This document shows, piece by piece, positions 52,504 to 61,514 of a DNA stretch of 64,000 nucleotides. The stretch's first letter is position 1. Every line of letters begins with the position of its first letter. The notes beneath the pieces are model-generated. The model did not search any database and was not told the origin of the DNA. It saw nothing but the letters and a program-made list of their open reading frames with translations. The DNA is taken from NCBI GenBank assembly GCA_031425275.1, contig JANPJA010000059.1, positions 1 through 64,000 on the forward strand, read 5' to 3'. This DNA comes from JAIVGV01 sp031425275 (GTDB lineage: Bacteria; Acidobacteriota; Blastocatellia; Pyrinomonadales; Pyrinomonadaceae). Made by a program: the position numbers and the translations under genes.

Positions 52504-53229
52504 TCAGAGATCGTCGGGCAGGTCTTTGCGGGTCTTGTGCTCGATCAGGGAGCGATCCGCGTCGCCGAGCGCCTTGACGGCGCGGGCCGGGACGCCCGCG
52601 ATGAGCTGGTACTCGCCCTCGATCTGGCTGACGATGACAGACCCGATGCCGACGATGCAGCGCGATGGTATCACGCCCCCCGGCGCGACGCGAATCTCCG
52701 ACCCGATGTAGCTGAGTTCGCCGATCAGGATGGGCCGGGTGCGCTGGCGGTTGTGCGTCCAGAGCGAAGAGTTGCGCCCGCCGAGGATGGTGCGCCGGCC
52801 GATCTCGACCCGGTCGGTGAAGTCTATTTTGTGGCCCGTGGTGACGACCGCGCCGTCGCCGAGGACGAACGTCGGGTCGATGGGGTTGGACACCTCCGGG
52901 TCGGGGATCGAGTTGATCTCGTTCATCCGGAGAATCTCCGCGTAGCGGCCGATCCGCACCTCGTCGCCGCCGCGCAGGATGTTGAGGTGGCCGATCCGCG
53001 CGTGCTCGCCGGCGGAAAACTTCTTCACCCCGACGATCAAATTGAGGTGGCCGACGCGGACGCCGTCCCCGATCTCGCACTCGCGCGCGTCGATCAGGCT
53101 CAGGCCGAGGCGCACGCCGCGCCCGATGCGGTAGCCGAAGAAGAGGCGGTAGCAGGGCCGCTTCAAAAAGTTCGGCAGCACGGCGACGAGCGCGAGCCCC
53201 GCGAGGCGGAATTTACTGCCGCGATACAT
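52504..53229 (-). CDS. Left-handed beta-helix (hexapeptide) acyltransferase-like protein
   Basis: 241 aa starting MYRGSKFRLAG. It has repeated hexapeptide-like units (IGDGVRVGHLNLIVG, IGHLNILRGGDEVRIG, VLGDGAVVTTGHKID, VEIGRRTILGG) and the end typical of sugar O-acetyltransferases (YIGSEIRVAPGGVIPSRCIVGIGSVIV, LIAGVPARAVKAL). It may O-acetylate the glycan or a lipid-linked intermediate. The Shine-Dalgarno is weak. Confidence 0.83.
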   Translation of the reverse strand: MYRGSKFRLAGLALVAVLPNFLKRPCYRLFFGYRIGRGVRLGLSLIDARECEIGDGVRVGHLNLIVGVKKFSAGEHARIGHLNILRGGDEVRIGRYAEILRMNEINSIPDPEVSNPIDPTFVLGDGAVVTTGHKIDFTDRVEIGRRTILGGRNSSLWTHNRQRTRPILIGELSYIGSEIRVAPGGVIPSRCIVGIGSVIVSQIEGEYQLIAGVPARAVKALGDADRSLIEHKTRKDLPDDL

Positions 53230-53302
53230 TGGCTTCTGGTTGACCCGGCGGAGCGGGCGGCGACGCGAGAGCGCGCGGCCCTTTCGCCGCACTCTCGCGT
53301 CG

Positions 53303-54430
53303 TCACCTGACGAGTTGGCGCGACGCGAGCTCGTCGGTGGCCCGCGCGACGGCGTCGGTCGCCTCCTGCCCTCCGACCCAGCCGAGCAGTTCGGGGATGC
53401 CCTCTTCGAGCGTGACGCGCGGCTCGTAGCCGAGGAGGTCGCGCGCGCGCGCGATGTCGGCGACGCAGTGCCGGATGTCGCCCTCGCGGTACTTGCCGAC
53501 GAACTCCGGCTCGATGTCTTTGCCAAGCCCCGCCGCGAGCAGGCGCGAGACTTCGGCGACCGAGGTCGGCCGGCCCGTGCCGACGTTGACGGCCTCGAAG
53601 TCGGCGCGGTCGGTCGCCAGCGCGAGCAGGTTGGCCTGCACGATGTCGGAGACGTGCGTGAAGTCGCGCGACTGCCCGCCGTCCTCGAAGATGACCGGCC
53701 GCTCGCCGTTCAACAGGCGCGAAGAGAAGATCGCGCACACGCCCGTGTAAGGGTTCGAGAGGGCCTGGCGCGTGCCGTAAACGTTGAAGTAGCGCAGGGC
53801 GACGGCCGGGATGTGGTAGGCGCGGCCGACGGAGAGGAACAGTTGCTCCTGATCCTGCTTCGTGATCGCATAGACGGACGTGGGGAAGAGCGGCTTGTCC
53901 TCGTCGGTCGGCGCGGCGGCGAGCTGCGCGCCGCATCGCGGGCACTCGACCTCCCAGCGCCGCTCGGCCAGTTGCCCGGCCGGGCGCAGCTTCGGGTGGG
54001 CGCGGCCGTGCTCGGCGCACGTGTACGCGCCCTCGCCGTAGATCGACATCGAGGAGGCGACGATCATTTTGCGGACGCGGTCGCGCCGCTCGACGAGTCG
54101 TTCGAGCAGGACGGACGTGCCGAAGGTGTTGGCCCGCACGTACCGCTGCATCTCGTACATCGACTGCCCGACGCCGACCTCCGCCGCCTCGTGATAGACG
54201 ACATCGATGCCTTCGAGCGCGCGGTCGAGCGCCGACTCGTCGCAGATGTCGCCGCGGATGAACTCGGCCTCCGCGCTCAAGTATTGCGGTCGCTCGATGT
54301 CGCCGTGAACCTGCGGGACGAGCGCGTCGAGGACGCGGACGCGATGGCCGATCCCCAGCAGCGCGTCGCACAGGTGCGAGCCGATGAAGCCCGCCCCCCC
54401 CGTGACTAGAATGTTCAGCTTCTCCGACAA
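53303..54430 (-). CDS. NAD-dependent epimerase, dTDP-L-rhamnose 4-epimerase-like
   Basis: 375-aa extended SDR. LVTGGAGFIGSHLCDALL, VASSMSIYGEGAY (catalytic Ser region) and TSVYAITKQDQEQ (Tyr-x3-Lys). A roughly 45-residue insertion with CAEHG and ECPRCGA is a feature I associate with dTDP-L-rhamnose 4-epimerase-like proteins, as is FNVYGTRQALSNPYTGVCAIF. The start is a TTG (54430) behind AGGGGAG, four bases after the upstream stop. The substrate assignment is tentative. Confidence 0.85.
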   Translation of the reverse strand: MSEKLNILVTGGAGFIGSHLCDALLGIGHRVRVLDALVPQVHGDIERPQYLSAEAEFIRGDICDESALDRALEGIDVVYHEAAEVGVGQSMYEMQRYVRANTFGTSVLLERLVERRDRVRKMIVASSMSIYGEGAYTCAEHGRAHPKLRPAGQLAERRWEVECPRCGAQLAAAPTDEDKPLFPTSVYAITKQDQEQLFLSVGRAYHIPAVALRYFNVYGTRQALSNPYTGVCAIFSSRLLNGERPVIFEDGGQSRDFTHVSDIVQANLLALATDRADFEAVNVGTGRPTSVAEVSRLLAAGLGKDIEPEFVGKYREGDIRHCVADIARARDLLGYEPRVTLEEGIPELLGWVGGQEATDAVARATDELASRQLVR

Positions 54431-54433
54431 ATC

Positions 54434-55570
54434 TTAAACTCCCCTCCCCGCCGACGCCGCCCGCGCGCCGGGACGGGCGGCCCGGCCCTCGCGCCCGCCG
54501 CCGACGACCGACTCGATGATCTTAAAAACGCGGGGGGCCTGCGCGACGGCCGAGTATTCCGCCTCGACGCTCGCGCGCCCCGCTCGCCCCAGACGCTCGC
54601 GCAATTCGGGCGAGCGCAGCAGCCGCGTCAGTTTTTCCACCCACTCGTCTTCCGACGCCGCGAGCATCCCGTTCTGGTTGTCGCGGATGATAACAGAGTT
54701 GACGCCGACCGGCGAACAGACCGTCGGCACGCCCAGAGCCATGCACTGGAGAGCTTTCAGCCCGCACTTGCCGCGGCTCCACTTGTCGTCAGGCAGGGGC
54801 ATCACGCCGATGTCGAACTGCCGCAAATCTTCCACCTCCGTCTCCGAACGCCACGGCAAAACTTCCGTGTCCACGCCTTCGAGCGTGAAGCCCGGCGCGC
54901 CGATGACTCGCAGCCGGAATCGCTCATCCTTCGCGAGCCGTTGCAGCGCGCCGGAGAGCGTGCGCAGGTGCTGGGCCGTGCTGAAACTGCCCGTCCACCC
55001 GATGACCGGCGGGTCGGCGGCCGCGCGCGAGAAGTCGGGCGTGTACTTGTCGGTGTCGATGGTCGTCGGGACGATGGTGACGCGCGAATTGACGGCGCGC
55101 GCGTAGTCGGCGAGGTAGTCGTTGCCGGCCATGACGTGCGCGGCCATGCGGCAGATGGCGCGCGTCTTGCCGGGGAATTTCAGGTAGCTCAGGTAGCCGT
55201 TGGCGGGGCTGACGTAGGAGATGAAGACCGCGTCGTCGAAGTCGAAGATGAAGGGCACGCCGGAGCGCGCGACGAGCCGCTCGAAGACGGGCGGGCCGAG
55301 CAGCGCGGCCTCGCGCAGGATGTAAACGGCGTCGAACTCGCGCGCCCGCTTGACCTCGCCCGCGCGCCGCGCGAGGGCGCGCACGATGAGTTTAACTTTG
55401 TCGGCCGTCCGCCCCTGCCGGTAGAGCACGGCGTGGAGACTTTCGTCCTCGAACGAGCGGAACGTCACCTCGACGCCCATCTCCCGGAGCAGCGGCTCCC
55501 ACTGCTCCATGCGGAAACGCTGGCTCGGGTTCGTGTCGAGAACGCTCGGAATGATCGCGAGTAGACGCAT
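54434..55570 (-). CDS. GT4-like family glycosyltransferase
   Basis: 378 aa. The N-terminus MRLLAIIPSVLDTNPSQRFRMEQWEPLL and the motif FIFDFDDAVFISYVSP are characteristic of a GT-B subgroup in EPS clusters. Donor-side motif: VMPLPDDKWSRGKCGLKALQCMALGVPTV. VIGWTGSFSTAQHL is the inter-domain link. The Gly/Ala/Arg-rich tail is short. Its start is followed upstream by a 141-bp gap before the beta-helix gene stop (55712). Confidence 0.88.
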   Translation of the reverse strand: MRLLAIIPSVLDTNPSQRFRMEQWEPLLREMGVEVTFRSFEDESLHAVLYRQGRTADKVKLIVRALARRAGEVKRAREFDAVYILREAALLGPPVFERLVARSGVPFIFDFDDAVFISYVSPANGYLSYLKFPGKTRAICRMAAHVMAGNDYLADYARAVNSRVTIVPTTIDTDKYTPDFSRAAADPPVIGWTGSFSTAQHLRTLSGALQRLAKDERFRLRVIGAPGFTLEGVDTEVLPWRSETEVEDLRQFDIGVMPLPDDKWSRGKCGLKALQCMALGVPTVCSPVGVNSVIIRDNQNGMLAASEDEWVEKLTRLLRSPELRERLGRAGRASVEAEYSAVAQAPRVFKIIESVVGGGREGRAARPGARAASAGRGV

Positions 55571-55711
55571 TAACGCAACGGCCTCTCGTCCGGCGTGAGT
55601 TGGGTTTCGGGCACGGGCATGAAATTAAGTGGTTTAAGCTACCCGCCGGGGGCGGGAGTGTCAACAAGCCGCGCGGCGGCGTCGCCCCTTCGGCCGCCGC
55701 GCGGGCGGCCC

Positions 55712-57019
55712 TCAGTTGAGGCGGACGGCGGCGAGCGGGGCCGCGCCGTTCGTGTTGCCGCGGAAGGTGTTGTTGCGCGTCCCCGGCCCCTTCTCGACGA
55801 TGGCGCTCGTGGCGACCGGCGAGTTCGGGTGGATGGCGACGACGTTATTGGTGATCTCGGAGTCGGTCGTGTTGAGGAGTTCGAAGGCGAAGATGCCGCC
55901 CGTGCCGGTGGAGACGAGCTTGTTGTTGCGGACTATGTTGCGCGTCGAGTTTTCGAGGCGGATGCCGCAATGGGCCACGCGGGTGATGCTGTTGTTGACG
56001 ACCGTCACGTCGCGCGTGTAGCCGGTGATGTAGATGCCGCTGGCGATCCGGCCGCCCTCCTGCGGCGTCAACTCGCCGCCGATGATCGTGTTGCCGCTGA
56101 CGAGCACCGGCCCGAAGTCGCGCGTGTTGGCGGTGTTCTGGACGAGGATGCCGTTGCCGTGGAGAAAGCTCGATCCGCGCGAGTCGATGAGATTGTTCGT
56201 GATCTCGATGTGCTGCGCGGTGTCGCTCGGGTTGTTCGGCTCGATGTCGATGGGCGTCATGCCCATCCGCGGGTCGCGCCCGGAGTCCTTGAAGGTGTTC
56301 GAGTCGATCTTGACGTTGCGCCCGTTAACAACCGCGACGGTTTGGCTGGCGACGCGCGTGAAGAAGTTCTTCCTGATGACCACGCCGTCGGCGAAGTTGC
56401 CGGCTTCCGCGTTCCCCCCGGCCTGCACGCCGATGACGCCCGTCGCGTCGAGCCAGATGTTCTCGACGCGGCAGCGGTGGCAGTTGCCCAGCGAGACCGT
56501 CTGGCGGACGCCGCCGTCGATGGCCGGGTTCGCGCCCATGATCTTCAAGTCGGTGACGGTGATGTCGGACGTGAGGCCGCTGTGCGCGGGCTTCGAGCGG
56601 ATGTCCTCGAACGACTGGAAGACCGTCCACCCGACCTGCGGCGGCTCGACGATGATGGTCTGCCAGCCCGCGCCGACGACCGACGTGCGCGACTTGAGGA
56701 GGAACGCGCCCTCCCACAGGAGCTTGGTCTGGGTCACGAACGTGCCCGCCGAGAAGCGCAGCGTGTGGCCGGAGTTGATGACCACCTGCGTCGAGATCGT
56801 CCCGCCGCCGTTCACCACGATCTCGCCCGGCGACGCGCCGAGCGACGCATCGGCCGCGTTGATCTTCGCGCCGAGGTCCGCCCCCGGAAAGTTGTTCGCG
56901 ACGACCCGGCGCGTCGCCGTCGCCGTCGTCGCCGTGCGCGGCCGTTGCGCGCCTGCCGGCGGCGCGGCCCCTGCGGCGACGATTAGTAACATTGACAAGA
57001 CGATCAAGCTCTTTCGCAT
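55712..57019 (-). CDS. Secreted right-handed parallel beta-helix protein
   Basis: 435 aa with a classical signal peptide (MRKSLIVLSMLLIVAAGAAPPAGA) and GGGAGGGAAG-type Shine-Dalgarno purines before ATG 57019. The body has repeated Asn-rich beta-helix turns (VRIKKNFF-like, ITNNLIDSRG, VVNNSITRVAHCGIRLENSTRNIVRNNKL), as in Pec_lyase/NosD-like folds. Without visible catalytic residues I cannot tell lyase, epimerase or binding function. It is shorter than the PKD beta-helix proteins and lacks PKD. Confidence 0.88.
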   Translation of the reverse strand: MRKSLIVLSMLLIVAAGAAPPAGAQRPRTATTATATRRVVANNFPGADLGAKINAADASLGASPGEIVVNGGGTISTQVVINSGHTLRFSAGTFVTQTKLLWEGAFLLKSRTSVVGAGWQTIIVEPPQVGWTVFQSFEDIRSKPAHSGLTSDITVTDLKIMGANPAIDGGVRQTVSLGNCHRCRVENIWLDATGVIGVQAGGNAEAGNFADGVVIRKNFFTRVASQTVAVVNGRNVKIDSNTFKDSGRDPRMGMTPIDIEPNNPSDTAQHIEITNNLIDSRGSSFLHGNGILVQNTANTRDFGPVLVSGNTIIGGELTPQEGGRIASGIYITGYTRDVTVVNNSITRVAHCGIRLENSTRNIVRNNKLVSTGTGGIFAFELLNTTDSEITNNVVAIHPNSPVATSAIVEKGPGTRNNTFRGNTNGAAPLAAVRLN

Positions 57020-57121
57020 TCTTCCCTCCCCCGTGTCCGCCCGCGTCCGTTTTGCCGCCGCACTCTTTGAGTGGTAGGCCGCGCCTGGCGTTGCCGCGAA
57101 ACGTCGCCGCGCCGGGGACGT

Positions 57122-58357
57122 TTACGCCCCCGCCCCCTCGCCCGCGTCGCCGGCCCCGGCGCCCGCCAGTTTCCGATAGACGTTCAGGTAGCGCGCGCCG
57201 CCGACTCGCGCGAGATCGAAATGCTCGCGCGCAACCTGCTCGCAGCGCGACGCGACGCCCGGCTCTTCCGCCAGCGCGACGGCCTCGCGCGCCGCGCGCG
57301 CGAGCGACTCGCGATCAAAATCCCTCACCAGAACGCCGACGCGCTCGCGCGCCAACAACTCGTCCGTGTCGCCGATGCCGGCGTTGCTCGCCACCGGCAC
57401 GCCCGCCGCGAGGTATTCGGGAATCTTCGTCGGCGAGGCCGCGAGCTGCGAGAAGGTCGGCTTGCGGAACGAGAGGCCGAGCCGCGCGCGCCGCAAGTGC
57501 GCGGGCACTTCCGACGCCGCCGCCCCGCCGATCCAAAAATCCTCGTCCCGCAGGCCCGCGCGGCGCAGCACTTCGGCCGCGCGGCCGGCGGGCGACTTCG
57601 TCAGCACGCGCAAGGTCGCGCCGGGTCTGAGCGCGCGCACCTCGGAGAAGAACCGCGCCATCTCTTCGAGCATGTAGAGGCCCGTCACCGAACCCGCGTA
57701 CACGACCTCGAAGCCGCCCGCGCCGCCGCCGCCGTCTTCGCGCGTGTAGCGCGAGAAGTCCACGCAACAGGGAATGACTTCGATCTTACCCGCGTCCGCC
57801 CGCTCCTCGCGGACGAGCCAGTCGCGCATCGCGCGCGTCAACACGACGACGCCGTCGGCGCGGCGCACGCCCGCGCGCTCCAACTTTTTGACCGCGCGGA
57901 AGAGGGGCGAGCCTTCGCGCCAGACGCCCGCGTCGGCGTACTCCTCGGCCATCAGGCCGCGGATGTCGAAGACGAGCCGGACGCCCGGCAAGCGTCGCGC
58001 CGCCAGCATCGCCATCGCCATCGGCACGTGCGCGCGCGCGTGCAAAACGCCGACTCCGCGCGCGCGCGCGATCTTCACGACGCGGCGCGCGCCGGCGATG
58101 ATGTCGTAGCCGGTCGCCAGCGCGGAAGGACTCTTGTGATAGGTCAGCCGAAACCAGTTGACGCCGTCGGCGGCCAGCTCCGAGCGGCGCGCCGACTCTT
58201 CGTCCGGCCTCCAGCCCTCGCCCGTCCGCGGCTCGAAGGTGAGCAGATTGACTCCGACGCCGCCCGCCGCGAGTTGGCGCAGGTAAGGCAGAACCTGCGT
58301 CTGCACGAGCGGCTCGCGCAGACCGAAGTAGCAAATGTAGAGCGTGCTGGCTGGCAT
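57122..58357 (-). CDS. GT4 family glycosyltransferase
   Basis: 411 aa. STLYICYFGLREPLVQTQVLPYLRQL is the N-terminal segment with a QTQV acceptor loop; FDIRGLMAEEYADAG and GLSFRKPTFSQLAASPTKIPEYLAAGVPVA form the donor site. The C-terminal Gly/Ala tail is low complexity. It is 43 bp after the upstream GT2 gene. Confidence 0.9.
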   Translation of the reverse strand: MPASTLYICYFGLREPLVQTQVLPYLRQLAAGGVGVNLLTFEPRTGEGWRPDEESARRSELAADGVNWFRLTYHKSPSALATGYDIIAGARRVVKIARARGVGVLHARAHVPMAMAMLAARRLPGVRLVFDIRGLMAEEYADAGVWREGSPLFRAVKKLERAGVRRADGVVVLTRAMRDWLVREERADAGKIEVIPCCVDFSRYTREDGGGGAGGFEVVYAGSVTGLYMLEEMARFFSEVRALRPGATLRVLTKSPAGRAAEVLRRAGLRDEDFWIGGAAASEVPAHLRRARLGLSFRKPTFSQLAASPTKIPEYLAAGVPVASNAGIGDTDELLARERVGVLVRDFDRESLARAAREAVALAEEPGVASRCEQVAREHFDLARVGGARYLNVYRKLAGAGAGDAGEGAGA

Positions 58358-58400
58358 TGGTCGCGTCGAATTTTTCAGATGTGCGTGGCGCGGCCGTTCA

Positions 58401-59444
58401 TTACCGGCCGGCCCGCCGCGCGGCCTCGGCCCGCCCGCCCGCGCGCACCCAGCGTAGCATCCCGGCGAACATCGCCGCGTCGATCACGAGGTTGATCCAC
58501 GCGACCGTCAACACGCGGCGCGGGTTGAGGGCTTCGCGCAGGGCGGCCCCGCGCCCGCGCCCGCCGAACCAACGCAGGACGCGCCGCGACGCGCGCGCCA
58601 GCAGTGCGAGCGGCGGCAAGAGCAGCAGCGGCGGCAGCCAGAACGCGCCGGCCGCCGCCGCCACGGCGAGCAGCAGATAGAGCCGCGTCACGTTCCACTG
58701 CCACTCGCGCCCCAGCCCCGCGCGCAGGTTGTTGACGGAGTAAGTAGAGAAGCGGCGGAAAGTTTTACCCACGGTCGGTTGGAGCGACCAATAGACGACC
58801 GCCGCGGGCGCGTAGGCGCAGCGCGCGCCCGCCGCGTCGAGCCGCTTGAAGAAGAGCAGGTCTTCGCCCGAGCGCAAATCCTCGCGGAAGCCGCCGGCCC
58901 GCTCCCACGCCGCGCGCGCGAGCAGGCACGAGGCTATCGAGCGAGTCTGTTCGCCGGGGGCGGGCGCGTAGAGGACGGCCGCGCACTCCTCGAAGTAACT
59001 CTCGGTCGCGGCCTCGTAGCGGCCGTAGATGACTTCCGCGCCGGGGTCGCGCGCGGCCGCCGCGGCGAGCGACTTGAGCCAGTCGGGGTGCGGGACGATC
59101 CCGGCGTCGATGCAAGCGACCCACTCGCCCGCGGCCCGTTTGATGGCGACGTTGCGGCCGCGGCCCGGTAGCGCCGGCCCGGCTTCGACGAGCACGACCG
59201 GAACGCGCGCGTCGAACGCCCTGACGATGTCGCGCGTGCGGTCGGTCGAGCCGCCGTCGGCGACGACGATCTCCGCCGGCCGGTGCGTCTGAGTCGCCAG
59301 CCCTTCGAGCAGCCGCCCGACGCTCGACTCCTCGTCCCTCACCGGGACGACGATTGAAACCGGGAGCGGCGGCGACTCCGACGCGCCGCCGCCGCCGCCC
59401 CCGCCCAGCGCTCGTTCCCGCCGAAGTTCGTCTTGCTTCGTCAC
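58401..59444 (-). CDS. GT2 family glycosyltransferase with membrane segments
   Basis: 347 aa. A Gly-run precedes VSIVVPVRDEESSVGRLLEGL; VVADGGSTDRTRDIV and WVACIDAGIVPHPDWL (metal site region) follow. Two hydrophobic segments (about 235-275) and an amphipathic C-terminus suggest membrane association. The family is certain; the specific donor is not. Confidence 0.88.
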   Translation of the reverse strand: MTKQDELRRERALGGGGGGGASESPPLPVSIVVPVRDEESSVGRLLEGLATQTHRPAEIVVADGGSTDRTRDIVRAFDARVPVVLVEAGPALPGRGRNVAIKRAAGEWVACIDAGIVPHPDWLKSLAAAAARDPGAEVIYGRYEAATESYFEECAAVLYAPAPGEQTRSIASCLLARAAWERAGGFREDLRSGEDLLFFKRLDAAGARCAYAPAAVVYWSLQPTVGKTFRRFSTYSVNNLRAGLGREWQWNVTRLYLLLAVAAAAGAFWLPPLLLLPPLALLARASRRVLRWFGGRGRGAALREALNPRRVLTVAWINLVIDAAMFAGMLRWVRAGGRAEAARRAGR

Positions 59445-59504
59445 TCACCCACTCTAAAATTTACGTGATGTCCGCCGCGTCCGCGCGAAACCGCGCTCTC
59501 GCCT

Positions 59505-60440
59505 TCATGATTGCGGCAGGGACTTGAAACTCTTCCTGAGAGACGAGGGCACCAGGCTGGCCAAAATTTGTCGCCGCAGGTGTCGCTCGCCGAGGTTGCG
59601 CGGGCGCAGCGCGAGCGCGAACAGGTAGTAGGACAGGGGCCGCCAGTTATCCCCCAGCAAGTAGTAGCTGTCGCCCATCTTCACGCGCCAGTTGGCCCTG
59701 CTCCGCGCGACCGAGGCGGCGCTCAGCCCGGTGGCATGTTCGAGCAGCCGCAGGTGCTTGCGCGCTACTTTGAGACGGCCGAGGAGGATGTTCGTCTCCG
59801 GCGTGTTGCCCCCGTGCATCCGGTGCTGGACGACCGGCGAGCCGACGCAAGCCACCTCGCAGCGCAGCGCCACCCTGAGCGCGAAGTCCAAATCCTCGCA
59901 CGGCTCCGACAGCGGATCGAACGCCCCCGCCGCTTCGATCTCATCCCGCCTCACGATGAAAGCCCCGGGCAGCAGCGCGAACGGCGCGCGGATCAACTCC
60001 GGGTAGGCCGAACACCGCCCGCCCTCCGCTTCGACTTCGGGCGCAAGCGTCCGCAAGAGCCGCAACTCCTCATCCACGAACTGCGTGTGGCCGACGATCA
60101 TGCCGGCCGCGGGGCGCGCCGCCGCCGCCGCGTGCAGGACGGCGAGGGCGTCGGGCAGGAGCAGGTCGTCCGAGTCGAGGAAGAGCAGGAAGTCGCCGCG
60201 CGCGAGCGCGAGGCCGGCGTTGCGGGCCGCCGACCGCCCGCTGTTGGGTTGACGCAGGTATTGAAACTCCGGCACGGACGCGAACAACTTCAGGGCCTCT
60301 TCGGTCGCGTCCGTGGAGCCGTCGTCCACGACGATCACCTCGTAGCTTTGCAGCGTCTGCGCGAACACGCTCCGCACCGCCGCGACGACGAGCGGGGCCC
60401 GGTTGAAAGTCGGGATGATGACGCTGACGGCCGGCTTCAA
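59505..60440 (-). CDS. GT2 family glycosyltransferase
   Basis: 311 aa. AVSVIIPTFNRAPLVVAAVRSVFAQ, VVDDGSTDATEEAL and the DSDD metal site in FLLFLDSDDLLLPDAL are all canonical; EPCEDLDFALRVALRC is the catalytic-base ED motif. It acts in the cytoplasm or at the inner membrane, adding a sugar to a lipid-linked glycan. Confidence 0.92.
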   Translation of the reverse strand: MKPAVSVIIPTFNRAPLVVAAVRSVFAQTLQSYEVIVVDDGSTDATEEALKLFASVPEFQYLRQPNSGRSAARNAGLALARGDFLLFLDSDDLLLPDALAVLHAAAAARPAAGMIVGHTQFVDEELRLLRTLAPEVEAEGGRCSAYPELIRAPFALLPGAFIVRRDEIEAAGAFDPLSEPCEDLDFALRVALRCEVACVGSPVVQHRMHGGNTPETNILLGRLKVARKHLRLLEHATGLSAASVARSRANWRVKMGDSYYLLGDNWRPLSYYLFALALRPRNLGERHLRRQILASLVPSSLRKSFKSLPQS

Positions 60441-60477
60441 TGTCCACCTCGGGATTCACCCATGCGGCGTGCGCGCC

Positions 60478-61482
60478 TCAAGCCGGCTCGCCCGCCGCCT
60501 GCGATTTCCGACGCAGCCACGTCGGCAGCAGCCCCACGGCCGCGCGCACGGCCCACCACGGGTGCGTGCGCAGGCCCGCCCCGATGAAGCGGAAGGCTTG
60601 AGCGCGCCCGCGCACGAGACGCTGGCAGCCGGTGCAGAAGAGCAGCCCCGCGGCGTGCCGCCGGTAGCCCGTGCGATCAACTTCGGGCAGCGTCTGCCAG
60701 TAGCGTTGCGAAATCTGGAAGAGTTCGAACATAAAGTGATCGCCCTGCGAGACGGTCTTCGAATCGTCGTGGAGCCTGAAAGACGAAACGGTCTGGCGCA
60801 GGTAGTGCGTCGCGGGGGCGACCGCCGTCGCGCGGCAGAGGAGATCGTAGTCGAAGAGGTAGCGCAGGCTCTCGTCGAGTTGCCCCACCTCTTCGCGCAG
60901 GTAGGTCGGGAAAAAAATTCCCGGCTGGTGCCAGTTCGCCTCGCGGTTCCAGAATTCGACGAACTTGCGCAGCTCGATCTCGCCCTGCCTGACGAGCCTC
61001 CGCTTGCCCGTGCCCGTCCAGAAGTCGAGCACGTCGCCGACGATCAAAGCCCGCGGGCGCTCCCTGTGCGCGGCGGCCACCGCGCGCAACGCGCCCGGCA
61101 TCAGCAGGTCGTCGCTGTTGATCCAATTCCAGATGCTCCCGGTCACGCGGGCGAGTCCCTTGTTGATGGCGTGCGACTGGCCGCGATCGCGCTCGCTCGT
61201 CCAGCCCGTCAGCCACCTCTCATACTTGCGCAACACTTCGACCGTCTCGTCGGTCGAGCCGCCGTCGATCACGAAGTATTCGAGATCGGGGTAACCCTGC
61301 AACAGCACGGAGCGGATCGTCTCTTCGATAAACTGCCCCTGTTTGAACGAGGGCGTGATGATGCTGACGCGCGGCCAGTCGCCGCCGCTGTCGTCCGGCG
61401 CGGCGAGGCTCTCCTCAGTCCACGGCCAGCCCGTCTTACCCGCGGGCGGCGGGGGCAGTTCTCGCAGCGTCGGACATTTCAT
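60478..61482 (-). CDS. GT2 family glycosyltransferase
   Basis: 334 aa from ATG 61482. VSIITPSFKQGQFIEETIRSVLLQGYPDLEYFVIDGGSTDETVEVL is the GT2 nucleotide-binding region and NWINSDDLLMPGAL holds the DD metal site. Residues about 175-215 have NWHQPGIFFPTYL, seen in a GT2 subfamily of EPS clusters. The longer upstream frame overlaps fcl in shadow sequence and was not used. Confidence 0.9.
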   Translation of the reverse strand: MKCPTLRELPPPPAGKTGWPWTEESLAAPDDSGGDWPRVSIITPSFKQGQFIEETIRSVLLQGYPDLEYFVIDGGSTDETVEVLRKYERWLTGWTSERDRGQSHAINKGLARVTGSIWNWINSDDLLMPGALRAVAAAHRERPRALIVGDVLDFWTGTGKRRLVRQGEIELRKFVEFWNREANWHQPGIFFPTYLREEVGQLDESLRYLFDYDLLCRATAVAPATHYLRQTVSSFRLHDDSKTVSQGDHFMFELFQISQRYWQTLPEVDRTGYRRHAAGLLFCTGCQRLVRGRAQAFRFIGAGLRTHPWWAVRAAVGLLPTWLRRKSQAAGEPA

Positions 61483-61514
61483 AAGATTTCTCGCCGCGTC
61501 TCGCGGGGCGCGGC